Assembly: GCA_902628195.1 (NCBI GenBank)
Contig: CACOLY010000003.1
Location: 1-64,000, forward strand
Length of the DNA: 64,000 nt
Source of the DNA: an uncultured Pelagibacteraceae bacterium
GTDB lineage: Bacteria > Pseudomonadota > Alphaproteobacteria > Pelagibacterales > Pelagibacteraceae
Direction of reading: 5' to 3'
The notes under the pieces are model-generated. The model was not told the origin of the DNA. It saw nothing but the letters and a program-made list of their open reading frames with translations, and made no database searches. Shown one piece after another: positions 11,404 through 21,662 of this stretch. The first letter of the stretch is position 1. Each line of letters opens with the position of its first letter. A program made the position numbers and the translations under genes.

Positions 11404-11903
11404 TATTTGAATAATCCTACTTTTAAATTGTCAGCTGAATAAATTTTTTTTCCATCGGCTAACACAACTCCATTAGCAAGACCTACAGTTGTTCCTCCTG
11501 GTGACATAATTTTTTTCATATCAATTTCATATTTTACTAATTTTATATTTTGTAAAACCTCACCAGTAAATTTTACAGTTCCAACTCCTAAAGCCCTTCC
11601 TTTGCCTGGATTTCCTATCCAGCCTAAATAAAAACCAACTAATTGCCACATAGCATCAAGACCAAGGCATCCTGGCATTACTGGATCTTCTCTAAAGTGA
11701 CAATCGAAGAACCAAAGATCTTTTTTAATATCCAGTTCAGCTTTTACCGATCCCTTTTTAAATGCACCCTCGCTCTCATTAATTTCTGTAATTCTATCAA
11801 ACATGAGCATCGGTGGAAGGGGTAATTTTGCATTTCCTGGCCCAAATAAACCGCCTTCACCACAGTTAATTAGATCATTATAAGTATAGGAGTTTTTTTT
11901 CAT
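11403..11903 (-). CDS. fabA: 3-hydroxydecanoyl-ACP dehydratase
   Basis: [12 protein letters not shown] and [23 protein letters not shown]. Confidence 0.97.
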   Translation of the reverse strand: MKKNSYTYNDLINCGEGGLFGPGNAKLPLPPMLMFDRITEINESEGAFKKGSVKAELDIKKDLWFFDCHFREDPVMPGCLGLDAMWQLVGFYLGWIGNPGKGRALGVGTVKFTGEVLQNIKLVKYEIDMKKIMSPGGTTVGLANGVVLADGKKIYSADNLKVGLFK

Positions 11904-11962
11904 AAAATTTTGTACTCTTATTTACTTGATTTTGATATTATATAATATAAATTTTCGAGTAG

Positions 11963-11979
11963 TTTAGAATAATTTTAAA
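11963..11979. promoter_or_regulatory. Candidate Fur/Irr-family operator in the fabA-irr divergent intergenic region
   Basis: Imperfect palindrome TTTAGAATAATTTTAAA; differs at 2 of 17 positions from the site upstream of katG. Confidence 0.5.
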
Positions 11980-11997
11980 TAACAATATGGTTAAATA

Positions 11998-12396
11998 ATG
12001 AAATATATTGAAAAATTAAGAAATTCTGGATTACGCCCTACTAAACAAAGACTTCAAATATGTGAAGTTCTTTTTGATACCGAAAAAACATTTCATTTCA
12101 CAATTAATGAATTAAATCAAAAAATCAAAAAACAAATAAATAGCAACATTTCATTAGCTACAATTTATAACACCGTTCACGCTTTTGAAAAAAAAGGATA
12201 TCTAAAGCAAATACCTATAAATTCAAATCAAACTTATTTCGATACAAATATTTCTCATCATCATCATTTTTATGATTTAAAGGATGAAAAATTGATTGAT
12301 TTAGACAATTCAGATGTAGGTCCTATAAATATTTTAAAAAAAATAAACGGAAAAAAAATAAAGTCAGTAGAAGTTCTAGTAAAATTAGAAGATTAA
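11998..12396 (+). CDS. irr: Fur-superfamily regulator, probably Irr-type (PerR-like possible)
   Basis: Fur fold: LRPTKQRLQICEVLF...ISLATIYNTVHAFEKKGYLKQI; HHHH segment; adjacency to fabA as commonly seen for alphaproteobacterial irr. Confidence 0.8.
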   Translation: MKYIEKLRNSGLRPTKQRLQICEVLFDTEKTFHFTINELNQKIKKQINSNISLATIYNTVHAFEKKGYLKQIPINSNQTYFDTNISHHHHFYDLKDEKLIDLDNSDVGPINILKKINGKKIKSVEVLVKLED

Positions 12397-12438
12397 TTTT
12401 GTATCATTTGAGCGTCATTTTATAACAATTGACACTTA

Positions 12439-12455
12439 TTTAGAATCATTATAAA
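12439..12455. promoter_or_regulatory. Candidate Fur/Irr/PerR-type operator upstream of katG
   Basis: TTTAGAATCATTATAAA, about 31 nt upstream of the katG ATG; overlaps a possible promoter (TTGACA upstream, TATAAA within). Confidence 0.55.
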
Positions 12456-12486
12456 CTACATTTTTATCTATTGGAGACAAAAATAT

Positions 12487-14727
12487 ATGAGTACTGAAAA
12501 TTTTAAGAATAAATCATTCAAAGCTAATGAATTAAGCAAATGTCCATTTACTGGAAAAGGTACTCCTGCAAAATTTTCTGCAGGTAGAGGTCAAACAAAC
12601 AGAGATTTTTGGCCAAATAGTTTGAATCTTAAAATCTTAAGTCAGCACTCTAATTTAACAAATCCAATGGATAAAAAATTTAAATATTCTAAAGAATTTA
12701 AAAAATTAAATTACAAAGCTCTTAAAAAAGATTTAAAAAAATTAATGACCTCTTCTCAAGAGTGGTGGCCTGCTGATTATGGTCATTATGGACCTTTATT
12801 TATTAGGCTAGCTTGGCATGCCGCTGGAACTTATAGGACTGGGGATGGCAGAGGTGGTGCTGGAACTGGAAATCAGCGATTTGCTCCATTAAATTCTTGG
12901 CCAGATAATGTCAATCTTGATAAAGCGAGACTTCTTTTATGGCCAATAAAACAAAAATATGGAAAGAAAATTTCATGGGCTGACTTGTTTATTTTAGTTG
13001 GAAACGTTGCTCTTGACTCCATGGGCTTTAAAACTTTTGGCTTTGGAGCAGGAAGAGAAGATATTTGGGAACCTGAAGATGATATTTATTGGGGTTCAGA
13101 AAAAGAAATGTTAGATGTTAATAGATACAGTGGAAAAAGAGATTTAGAACAACCACTGGGAGCTTCGCACATGGGTTTAATTTATGTTAACCCTCAAGGT
13201 CCTGATGCTAATCCTGACCCATTATTAGCCGCTCATGATATTAGAGAGACATTTGGAAGAATGGCAATGAACGATTATGAAACTGCAGCATTAGTTGCAG
13301 GTGGTCATACATTTGGTAAATCACATGGTGCAGCACCAGAGTCTCACAAAGGCCCTGACCCTGAGGCTTCAAGAATTCAAGATCAAGCCACAGGTTGGAA
13401 TAGTAACTATAAGTCTGGAAAAGGTGTAGACACTATAAGTAGTGGTATTGAAGGTGCATGGACTCAAAATCCAATCAAGTGGGATATGGGATATTTAGAT
13501 TGTCTTTATGGACATGAATGGGAACTAACTAAAAGCCCAGCCGGTGCATATCAATGGACACCAAAGAAAAATGGTCAAGAAATCAAGATGGTTCCAGACG
13601 CTCATAATAAAAATGTTTTTCACCCTCCTATGATGCAGACCACAGATATTTCATTAAAAGTTGATCCAAGTTATGGCCCTATCACAAGGCATTTTCATGA
13701 AAATCCAAAAGAGTTTCACGATGCTTTTGCTAGAGCGTGGTTTAAATTAACTCATAGAGATATGGGACCGAGAGCCTGTTATTTAGGAAGCGATGTCCCT
13801 AAAGAAGAATTGATTTGGCAAGATCCAATTGATAAACCAAAATATAAGTTAAAATCAAAAGACATAGACATTTTAAAATCAAAAATATTAAAATCAGGCA
13901 TTTCTGTTTCTGAATTAGTATCTACTGCATGGGCTTCTGCTTCTACTTTTAGAGGTTCTGATAAAAGAGGTGGTGCTAATGGAGCAAGGATTATGTTAGA
14001 GCCACAAAAGAATTGGAAAGTAAACAATCCTGCTAAATTAGCTAAAGTTATTTCTGCTTTAAAGAAAATTAAAAAACAATTTGATGGCAAAAGTAAATCA
14101 GTTTCCATGGCTGATTTAATTGTTTTAGCCGGAGGTGTTGGAATAGAATTAGCAGCTAAAAAAGCTGGTTATAAAGTAAAAGTACCTTTTTCTCCTGGAA
14201 GAGGAGATGCAAGACAAGATCAAACAGATATTCATTCGTTTGGTTTATTAGAACCACAAGCTGATGGTTTTAGAAATTATTCAAATGGTGTAGTATCTAA
14301 TAATGTATCGACAGAAGAGAAATTGGTTGATAAAGCACAATTGATGGGTCTTTCAGCCCCAGAAATGACCGTCCTAATTGGTGGAATGAGAGTATTAGAT
14401 ACTAATTTTGACAAATCAAAAAATGGAGTTTTTACAAATAAAACTGGCGTACTTACAAATGATTATTTTAAGAATTTGTTAGACATGAATATAACTTGGA
14501 AAGAGACAGATAAATCAGAACAAATATTTGTTGGATCTAATCGAAAAACCAAAAAAGCTAAATGGAGAGGGACAAGAGTTGATTTGATTTTCGGATCAAA
14601 TTCACAACTTAGAGCTTTAGCAGAAGTTTATGCATGTGATGACTCACAAGATAAATTTATTAAAGATTTTATTTCAGCTTGGGTTAAAGTTATGAATGCA
14701 GACAGATTTGATTTAAAGTTAAACTAA
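12487..14727 (+). CDS. katG: Catalase-peroxidase
   Basis: [53 protein letters not shown] and [11 protein letters not shown]. Confidence 0.98.
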   Translation: MSTENFKNKSFKANELSKCPFTGKGTPAKFSAGRGQTNRDFWPNSLNLKILSQHSNLTNPMDKKFKYSKEFKKLNYKALKKDLKKLMTSSQEWWPADYGHYGPLFIRLAWHAAGTYRTGDGRGGAGTGNQRFAPLNSWPDNVNLDKARLLLWPIKQKYGKKISWADLFILVGNVALDSMGFKTFGFGAGREDIWEPEDDIYWGSEKEMLDVNRYSGKRDLEQPLGASHMGLIYVNPQGPDANPDPLLAAHDIRETFGRMAMNDYETAALVAGGHTFGKSHGAAPESHKGPDPEASRIQDQATGWNSNYKSGKGVDTISSGIEGAWTQNPIKWDMGYLDCLYGHEWELTKSPAGAYQWTPKKNGQEIKMVPDAHNKNVFHPPMMQTTDISLKVDPSYGPITRHFHENPKEFHDAFARAWFKLTHRDMGPRACYLGSDVPKEELIWQDPIDKPKYKLKSKDIDILKSKILKSGISVSELVSTAWASASTFRGSDKRGGANGARIMLEPQKNWKVNNPAKLAKVISALKKIKKQFDGKSKSVSMADLIVLAGGVGIELAAKKAGYKVKVPFSPGRGDARQDQTDIHSFGLLEPQADGFRNYSNGVVSNNVSTEEKLVDKAQLMGLSAPEMTVLIGGMRVLDTNFDKSKNGVFTNKTGVLTNDYFKNLLDMNITWKETDKSEQIFVGSNRKTKKAKWRGTRVDLIFGSNSQLRALAEVYACDDSQDKFIKDFISAWVKVMNADRFDLKLN

Positions 14728-14751
14728 AATATAAAAGCGGAAATTACTTAT

Positions 14752-15345
14752 ATGGCAACAACTAGTTTCGAGGACTTTTATCAAGTCCCAGATCTTAATT
14801 TTGATATCACAAAATTGAGAACTGACCTAGATAAGATACTAAAATCTAAAAAATTTGTTACACCTGGAGTTACTCATTTTGGAGCAATACCAGTAAATCA
14901 AATTCCAAATGATGAGACTTCTATTGAAGGAAACAATATTAGAGGAAGATATTGGACTATTGCAGATGAAACTGGCAAGGAAGTTTCAAGAGATGTCTCG
15001 ATTGATGAGTCTAAATATACAGAATTAGTTCCTGAGTTCAAACAAACATATTTTGAGGAAGTTTATAGAACACTAAGTAAAAAATTTAAGCTTGGAAGAG
15101 TTAGATTGCTTTTAAAAGAACCTAGATCAACACTAAGTTGGCATAAGGATCCAGAATGTAGATTGCATGTACCAATTATTACCAACAAAGGTTGTTCAAT
15201 GGTCATAGAAAATGTTGCAAAACATCTTCCTGCCGATGGTAAAGTATGGATAACAAATAATACAAAATATCACAATTTTTTTAATGGTGGTGAACAAGCA
15301 AGAGTTCATTTAGTTGCTTGTGTTTTAGAAAGTCCTTTTGATTAG
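14752..15345 (+). CDS. 2OG-Fe(II) oxygenase-like protein (aspartyl/asparaginyl hydroxylase type)
   Basis: LSWHKDPECRLHVPI...NTKYHNFFNGGEQARVHLVACV fits an HxD...H...R cupin-fold oxygenase; 24 nt after katG. Confidence 0.65.
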   Translation: MATTSFEDFYQVPDLNFDITKLRTDLDKILKSKKFVTPGVTHFGAIPVNQIPNDETSIEGNNIRGRYWTIADETGKEVSRDVSIDESKYTELVPEFKQTYFEEVYRTLSKKFKLGRVRLLLKEPRSTLSWHKDPECRLHVPIITNKGCSMVIENVAKHLPADGKVWITNNTKYHNFFNGGEQARVHLVACVLESPFD

Positions 15346-15788
15346 CTTTTAAATTTACCCCAAATATTTTGGGTTTTGATCCAACCTTTAAATTTATCTG
15401 TTTTTATTTTGCACCAATTATTTTCACATTTTATTAATATTAAAACTCTACCCTTTCTAATTTTAGCTATTGGTTTAGAAAAGTTAGATGGTTTTTTAAA
15501 CAATATTTTATCTTCAAGAGGAATTAATGAATTTATTTTTTTTAATTGTGATAAATGAATCCACCCACTATTATTTTTGAAGTCAATTATTCTTCTCCAA
15601 TTTCCTTTTTTATCTATTTGTTTAATCGGTAGATTAATCTTTTTATACACATACTTTATTGGAGACTCAATGCTTGGACCATATCTTACATTTACAGTAT
15701 TTTTCTTTAATGAGAGAAAGATTTCTTCAGAAAAAGTATTAATTGGAAAAAAGAAGCAAATTATCGTTAGAAAGTATAATCTTTTCAT
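15342..15788 (-). CDS. SH3-domain (SH3b-like) exported protein
   Basis: N-terminal signal-like segment; two SH3b repeats (VNVRYGPSIESPIKYVYKK...WRRI...GWIHLSQL). Confidence 0.75.
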   Translation of the reverse strand: MKRLYFLTIICFFFPINTFSEEIFLSLKKNTVNVRYGPSIESPIKYVYKKINLPIKQIDKKGNWRRIIDFKNNSGWIHLSQLKKINSLIPLEDKILFKKPSNFSKPIAKIRKGRVLILIKCENNWCKIKTDKFKGWIKTQNIWGKFKS

Positions 15789-15802
15789 TATTAAGTAATA
15801 TC

Positions 15803-16540
15803 TTATCTCTTTTTAAATTTAATTTTTTTAAAATTAAGATTTAGTAGATCAATAATTAATATTTGATTTTTTAAGTTTTGGCCAATTTCCATTATCATTT
15901 TTAAAGCTTCATTTGCCTGAGTAGTACCAACAATTGTTGCTGTTGTTCCAAGCACTCCATCAAATTCACAATTTAAAACATCATCAGATATTTCTTTTTC
16001 TTGATAAAAATTTTTTAAGGAAGCTGTTTTTTTATTTTTAAAATCAAAGGTAAATATGTGTCCATCAAATTTACTTATAGCACCTGAGATCAATTTTTTT
16101 TTCATTTTTACACAAAAATCATTTATTAAAAATTTAGTTTTAAAATTATCAGAACCATCAATAATAATTTCATAATCTTTAAATATATTTTTAATATTGT
16201 TTTTGTTGAGCCTTGATCGGTAAGTTTTAATCTTTGTTAATGGATTTATCTCTTTAAGTTTTTGTGCAGCCACACTAACTTTTAATTTTTTAATATCTTT
16301 TGAATTAAACAAGCTTTGTCTATGAATATTAGAAAGATTAACCACATCATTATCTACCAGACCAATGGTTCCAATACCTGCTCTTACAAGATTTTCTGCA
16401 GCAGGGCAACCCAATCCTCCAACACCAACAATTAAAACCTTAGAAGACAAAATTCTTTTTTGTCCTTTAGCGCCAATATTTTTTAAAACTAATTGCCTAG
16501 AAAATCTTTCGATTTGAGATTTATCCAAACGAATTTTCAT
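15803..16540 (-). CDS. HesA/MoeB/ThiF-family E1-like adenylyltransferase
   Basis: SKVLIVGVGGLGCPAAENLVRAGIGTIGLVDNDVVNLSNIHRQSLF. Confidence 0.92.
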   Translation of the reverse strand: MKIRLDKSQIERFSRQLVLKNIGAKGQKRILSSKVLIVGVGGLGCPAAENLVRAGIGTIGLVDNDVVNLSNIHRQSLFNSKDIKKLKVSVAAQKLKEINPLTKIKTYRSRLNKNNIKNIFKDYEIIIDGSDNFKTKFLINDFCVKMKKKLISGAISKFDGHIFTFDFKNKKTASLKNFYQEKEISDDVLNCEFDGVLGTTATIVGTTQANEALKMIMEIGQNLKNQILIIDLLNLNFKKIKFKKR

Positions 16541-16974
16541 TTACCCGTCGAACCAAAACCACCTTCACCCCTGATTGACTCTGGAAGTTTGTTTGTCTCC
16601 TCTAGTTCCATTTTAATAACAGGCGTTAAAATCATTTGAGCAACTCTATCATTATTATTTATTATAAAATTTTTTTTACTGTGATTAAATAAAATAATCT
16701 TAAGCTCCCCTCTATAATCACTGTCAATAGTACCTGGAGCATTCAAAACGCTAATATTATTTTTAGCAGCTAACCCTGATCTCGGTCTAATTTGTATTTC
16801 ATATTCTTCAGGAAATACAACTGATAATCCAGTTGGAACAAGACAGGATTTACCTGGTTCTAAATTAATTGTTTTTTCTATACAAGCCATCAAATCCATA
16901 CCTGATGCTCCACTAGTTTTATAAGAAGGTAATTGTGCGGAGGAATTTAATTTTTTAATAAATACTTTAACCAT
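16537..16974 (-). CDS. dut: dUTP diphosphatase
   Basis: YKTSGASGMDLMA, RPRSGLAAKN, TIDSDYRGE and RGEGGFGSTGK motifs. Confidence 0.97.
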   Translation of the reverse strand: MVKVFIKKLNSSAQLPSYKTSGASGMDLMACIEKTINLEPGKSCLVPTGLSVVFPEEYEIQIRPRSGLAAKNNISVLNAPGTIDSDYRGELKIILFNHSKKNFIINNNDRVAQMILTPVIKMELEETNKLPESIRGEGGFGSTGK

Positions 16975-18173
16975 TAGTTTAAATGATTAATGATTTTTTC
17001 TACTATCTCATCTGAAATTTCAGACTTAAGTTTGTAAGCAAGTTTGTCAATTTTATCATTCTTATAAAAAATTGAGACCTCATTATAATCAGAATTAAAT
17101 CCAATCTTTTTATTCATTACATCATTTGCAATTATCCAGTCACAATTTTTTTCAATTAATTTTTTATTTGCATAATCTTCTAAATTATTTGTTTCAGCTG
17201 CAAAACCAACAACAAGTTTAGGTCTTAAAGAATTATGATTAGATACATAATTAAGAATATCTACATTTTTTTCTAATTCTAAATTGAGTTTGTCTTGCTT
17301 TTTAATTTTTATTTTAGAAGTCTTTTTTATCTTATAATCACCTACAGCAGCTGAAAATATTGCAACATCAACTGGTAAATTTTTTAGTGTTGCTTGAAAC
17401 ATTTCCTCAGCAGTTTCAACCTGTATTAAATTAATATCATTTTTTATTTTTAAATTTGTAGGTCCAGATATCAAGGTTGTATCAAAACCTTTTTTCGACA
17501 AAGATTTTGCAATCTCATAACCTTGTTTTCCGCTAGATTTATTCGTAATAAATCTTACTGGATCAATATACTCATTAGTAGGCCCTGCAGTTACAATTGC
17601 TTTAAATTTGTTTTTTGGTTTAAAATTTTTAAAATAGCTTTTTAAATGATTTATTATTTCTTTGGGGTCTAACATCTTCCCCTCACCATATTCTCCACAT
17701 GCCATATCTCCAATAGTAGGACCAATAATTTTATAGTTATAAGTTTTTAGTTTAGCTATATTTTCTTTAGTAGACTGATGTTCCCACATTCTTACGTTCA
17801 TGGCAGGAGCAACAAAAATTTTTTTATTTGAAGCAAGGGCAACCGTAGAAGCTAAATCATCAGAAATTCCATTTGCGAGTTTAGATATCGTATTAGCTGT
17901 AGCAGGAGCGATTAATATAAGATCTGCCCATCTTGACAGGCTAATATGATCCATTTCTGCTTCATTTTCTAAACTAAAAAGATCTTGATAAACTTTCGAT
18001 TGTGACAGTGAGGTAATTGAAAGCGGTGTTACAAATTCGGCACCGTTTTTTGTTAGTATCGTTTTTATAGTCACACCATTTTTTTTAAAAAGTCTTATTA
18101 TTTCAAGACTTTTATATGCAGCTATCCCACCACAAATTATTAATAAAACTTTTTTATTATTCAAATTATTCAT
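16974..18173 (-). CDS. coaBC: Bifunctional phosphopantothenoylcysteine decarboxylase/ligase
   Basis: Flavoprotein N-domain (GGIAAYKSLEIIRLFKK, PAMNVRMWEH) and CoaB domain (VTAGPTNEYIDPVRFITNKSSGKQGYEIA). Confidence 0.97.
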   Translation of the reverse strand: MNNLNNKKVLLIICGGIAAYKSLEIIRLFKKNGVTIKTILTKNGAEFVTPLSITSLSQSKVYQDLFSLENEAEMDHISLSRWADLILIAPATANTISKLANGISDDLASTVALASNKKIFVAPAMNVRMWEHQSTKENIAKLKTYNYKIIGPTIGDMACGEYGEGKMLDPKEIINHLKSYFKNFKPKNKFKAIVTAGPTNEYIDPVRFITNKSSGKQGYEIAKSLSKKGFDTTLISGPTNLKIKNDINLIQVETAEEMFQATLKNLPVDVAIFSAAVGDYKIKKTSKIKIKKQDKLNLELEKNVDILNYVSNHNSLRPKLVVGFAAETNNLEDYANKKLIEKNCDWIIANDVMNKKIGFNSDYNEVSIFYKNDKIDKLAYKLKSEISDEIVEKIINHLN

Positions 18174-18181
18174 CGTGTGAA

Positions 18182-19762
18182 TTAAAATACCAATAGACCA
18201 AAAATTACAAGGACTAATAAACCAATAATAGATTGGTTTCTAAAAGCAATCATCTCAATTTTTTTAGTATTCAAAGCTGTATATGAATTAGAATTTTGTG
18301 GAATTTGACCACTAGCTAAATACGTTAGAGCTTGATTAGCCTTATCCATAATTTCTGGAAATTCTGGTAATCTTTTAATTACTTCAGAAGTGTTTTTGAT
18401 TGTCTCATTTATTGTTGTCATTGGATCTTTTGTTTCTTTTAGCCAGTTTTCTAGAACAGGTTTTGATGTAGTCCAAATATTAGTATTTGGGTTCAGTTTT
18501 CTTGCAACACCCTCAACAACAACCATCGTTTTTTGTAACATTAACAGTTGAGGTTGGGTTTGCATATTAAATTTCTCAGTAACATCAAATAATTGTTTTA
18601 ACAATTTACCACCAGATATATCTTTTACTGCCTGACCAAAAATTGGTTCCCCTATAGATCTTAAAGCTTGAGCCAAATCATCGATTGGTACTTCTTTGGG
18701 AACTAAGCCAGCAACTAGATGAACTTCAGCAACTTTACGATAATCTCTTTGAATAAAACCAAATAATATTTCAGCTAAAAATCTCTTACTCATTTTATCA
18801 AGTCTACCCATTATTCCAAAATCAATCGGTACTATGTGTCCATTATTATCAATAAATATATTTCCCTGGTGCATGTCAGCATGAAAAAAACCATCTCTTA
18901 CAGCGTGTCTTAAAAAATTTTGAATTATATCCTCTGCAATTTTTTCTGTGTTAAAGTTTCTAATCTTAAGTTCTTCAGTTTCTCTTATTGAAATTCCTTC
19001 GACCCAATCTAAAGTCATGACATTTTCACTTGTGAAATTCCAATAAATTTGAGGAACTCTAAATCCAATATCATTTTTAGTATTTTCTGCATATTCGTTA
19101 GCTGCAGCAGCCTCGAATCTAAGATCCATTTCAAGATTAGTGATTTCTTTTAATAAAAAAACTACCTCAACTAATTTTAATCTTTTAGTTTTTTTCACAA
19201 ATGACTCAATCAAAAAAGCAAAAAGCATCATTGCACCTATTTCTTCATTAAATATTTTTTTAATATTTGGACGAAGAATTTTAATAGCTACATCTTTTAT
19301 TGTTCCATTGTCATTAATTTGAGCTTTATGTACTTGAGCTATTGAAGCAGCAGCTACTGGATCACTTAAATTTATAATAGAGTTGTAACAATCATTACCT
19401 AAATCGTTTTTAATTATTTCTTTTGCTTCCAGTAAAGAAAATGGAGGTAATTTATCTTGAAGAGTTTCAAGTTTTTTTGAAAGTTCTTCTCCAATAATAT
19501 CTGGTCTTGTAGCCAAAAATTGTCCAAGTTTTATAAAAGTTGTTCCCATTGACTCTAAAGTTTTGGATAATTTTTCACCCTCATTTATTGAGTTTTCTTT
19601 TTGTTTTTTTGGGCTAAATGAAAATGATAGAATTCTAAATATAATTTTAATTATCAAAGGAGGTTCTTGAAATTTTGATGCGATATCTAATATATCAGAT
19701 TTTGCGATTTTTCTTCCAAGCTTAAAAAGAGTAATTAATTTTTTTATCATTAAATCTTCCAC
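18182..19762 (-). CDS. ubiB: Ubiquinone biosynthesis kinase-like protein UbiB
   Basis: ABC1/ADCK motifs: GTTFIKLGQFLATRPDIIGEELSKKLETLQDKLPPF, AAASIAQVHKA and HADMHQGNIFI. Confidence 0.96.
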   Translation of the reverse strand: MEDLMIKKLITLFKLGRKIAKSDILDIASKFQEPPLIIKIIFRILSFSFSPKKQKENSINEGEKLSKTLESMGTTFIKLGQFLATRPDIIGEELSKKLETLQDKLPPFSLLEAKEIIKNDLGNDCYNSIINLSDPVAAASIAQVHKAQINDNGTIKDVAIKILRPNIKKIFNEEIGAMMLFAFLIESFVKKTKRLKLVEVVFLLKEITNLEMDLRFEAAAANEYAENTKNDIGFRVPQIYWNFTSENVMTLDWVEGISIRETEELKIRNFNTEKIAEDIIQNFLRHAVRDGFFHADMHQGNIFIDNNGHIVPIDFGIMGRLDKMSKRFLAEILFGFIQRDYRKVAEVHLVAGLVPKEVPIDDLAQALRSIGEPIFGQAVKDISGGKLLKQLFDVTEKFNMQTQPQLLMLQKTMVVVEGVARKLNPNTNIWTTSKPVLENWLKETKDPMTTINETIKNTSEVIKRLPEFPEIMDKANQALTYLASGQIPQNSNSYTALNTKKIEMIAFRNQSIIGLLVLVIFGLLVF

Positions 19763-20454
19763 CCACTATGTATAGAAACTATGCCTCCGGATAAGTTTCT
19801 AAAAGTACATTTCTTAAAATTATTTTCTACCATTAAATCTATTAATTCTTCTTGATTAAGAAAATTATCGATACTTTTAATTAGATATTCATAAGGCTCT
19901 CTTTCTCCAACTATAATTTTTCCAATAGATGGGATTATTTTTGAGTAATTCTTATATAAAAAATTAAGGTTTGAATTTTGAATTTTTGAAAATTCAAGAC
20001 ATAAGAAACGACCACCAGGCTTTAAAACTCTATAAGCTTCTCTCAATGTTTTTTTGATATCTTTAGTGTTTCTTAAACCAAAACTTATTGTATAAAAGTC
20101 AAAAGTATTATTTTTAATAGGTAAATTTTCTGCAGAAGATACTATCCATTTTAAATTTCTAAATTTTCTTAATTTATTTTTTCCTTTACTTACCATACCT
20201 TTATTAGGATCCACACAAGTGATGTGAGCATTTTTATTTGTATTATTCAAAAAAAGCTTTGCTATATCTCCTGTACCACTAGCAACATCAATCAAATTTT
20301 GATTATAAGATGGGTTCATCAAATAAATTAGATCTTTTTTCCATAATCGATGTATTCCTAATGACATTACATCATTCATTAAGTCATATTGATCAAAGAC
20401 TTTATCAAAAACATTTTGTACTAGTCCTTTTTTATTTTGAAGATATTGTTTCAT
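19750..20454 (-). CDS. ubiE: Ubiquinone/menaquinone C-methyltransferase UbiE
   Basis: VFDQYDLMNDVMSLGIHRLWK...DVASGTGDIA...FGLRNTKD. Confidence 0.96.
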   Translation of the reverse strand: MKQYLQNKKGLVQNVFDKVFDQYDLMNDVMSLGIHRLWKKDLIYLMNPSYNQNLIDVASGTGDIAKLFLNNTNKNAHITCVDPNKGMVSKGKNKLRKFRNLKWIVSSAENLPIKNNTFDFYTISFGLRNTKDIKKTLREAYRVLKPGGRFLCLEFSKIQNSNLNFLYKNYSKIIPSIGKIIVGEREPYEYLIKSIDNFLNQEELIDLMVENNFKKCTFRNLSGGIVSIHSGWKI

Positions 20455-20486
20455 ATAAAAAAATTATATACTCAATATAATATTAA

Positions 20487-21350
20487 ATGCCAGAATTACC
20501 AGAAGTAGAAATAGTTAGACAATCACTTAATAAAAAGATTAAAGGAAAAATTATCAAAAAAATAATAGTAAGAAATAGAAATTTAAGATTAAAGGTTCCT
20601 ACAGGATTTGAAGATTGTTTAAAAGATCAAAAAATTATAAAAGTTAATCGTTTCTCTAAATATCTAAAATTATTTTTATCAAACAATTATATATGTATTA
20701 TTCATCTTGGTATGTCTGGAACTATTCATTTAGTTCAAAATAAAAAAAAAAACAAGATAACTAATATGAGTTTCTATCATTCACCTTTTTTGCCAAAAAA
20801 ACATAATCATGTTGAAATTTTTTTTGATAATCTAAAATTAGTTTATAATGATCCAAGAAGATTTGGTTTTTTCGAGATTATTGAAAATTATAAACTTTTA
20901 GAAAAAAGATTTGATAAATTTGGACCTGAACCTTTTAGTCCAAAATTTAACTCAAAATATATTTTTTCATTTCTTAAAGGTAAACAAAAAAATATTAAAA
21001 GTTTTTTACTAGATCAAAAATTTGTTTCGGGAATAGGAAATATATATGCAAGTGAAATATTATACTTAAGCAAGATTAAACCTGATAAAAAAGGTAAATT
21101 TTTGAAAAAAGAAGAATGTAAAAAAATTGAAATTAATTCAAGAATAATTCTTCTTGATGCAATTAAGAAAGGTGGATCGAGTATCAGAAACTTTAAAAGT
21201 ATTATTGGTAAAGAAGGTAATTTTCAAAAAAACTTTAAAGTCTATCAAAGAGAAGGTCTTAAATGTAAAAGAAACAAATGCAATGGTGTTGTTAAAAAAA
21301 AAAATATTTCAAATAGATCCTCTTTTTTTTGCAATTCTTGTCAAAAATAA
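20487..21350 (+). CDS. mutM: Formamidopyrimidine-DNA glycosylase
   Basis: N-terminal MPELPEVEIVRQSL; C-terminal zinc finger CKRNKCNG...FFCNSCQK. Confidence 0.97.
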   Translation: MPELPEVEIVRQSLNKKIKGKIIKKIIVRNRNLRLKVPTGFEDCLKDQKIIKVNRFSKYLKLFLSNNYICIIHLGMSGTIHLVQNKKKNKITNMSFYHSPFLPKKHNHVEIFFDNLKLVYNDPRRFGFFEIIENYKLLEKRFDKFGPEPFSPKFNSKYIFSFLKGKQKNIKSFLLDQKFVSGIGNIYASEILYLSKIKPDKKGKFLKKEECKKIEINSRIILLDAIKKGGSSIRNFKSIIGKEGNFQKNFKVYQREGLKCKRNKCNGVVKKKNISNRSSFFCNSCQK

Positions 21351-21401
21351 TAAATTATTTGATTGACCAATATAAATTCTCAAGTTATATAGCTCGCGCA
21401 C

Positions 21402-21662
21402 ATGGCAAACACTAAATCAGCAATAAAAAGAATAAGAAGAATATCAAAGCAAACCGCAGTTAATAAAGCTAGAAGAAGTAGATATAAGAATGCTTTAAAG
21501 AAGATGAATTTGCTAATAGAGGGCAAAAAAAAAACTGAAGCATTAAAATTCTTACCCAAGTTGAATTCTGAACTAATGAAGATTTCTAAAACTGGGGTAG
21601 TTAAAAAACAGAATGCTTCTAGAAATGTGTCAAGAATTACAAAAAGAATAGCTCAAATTTAA
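21402..21662 (+). CDS. rpsT: 30S ribosomal protein S20
   Basis: MANTKSAIKRIRRISKQTAVNKARRSRYKNALKK. Confidence 0.96.
   Translation: MANTKSAIKRIRRISKQTAVNKARRSRYKNALKKMNLLIEGKKKTEALKFLPKLNSELMKISKTGVVKKQNASRNVSRITKRIAQI

Noticed and set aside
13779-14108. 109-aa ORF antisense to katG
   Set aside because: Fully inside a clearly functional katG; no independent signals. The same reasoning applies to the other antisense ORFs inside nusA, pnp, gltD, gltB, thrS, infC and pheT.
21154-21366. 70-aa ORF in another frame over the 3' end of mutM
   Set aside because: The mutM frame carries the conserved C-terminal zinc finger; this frame is Lys-rich noise.
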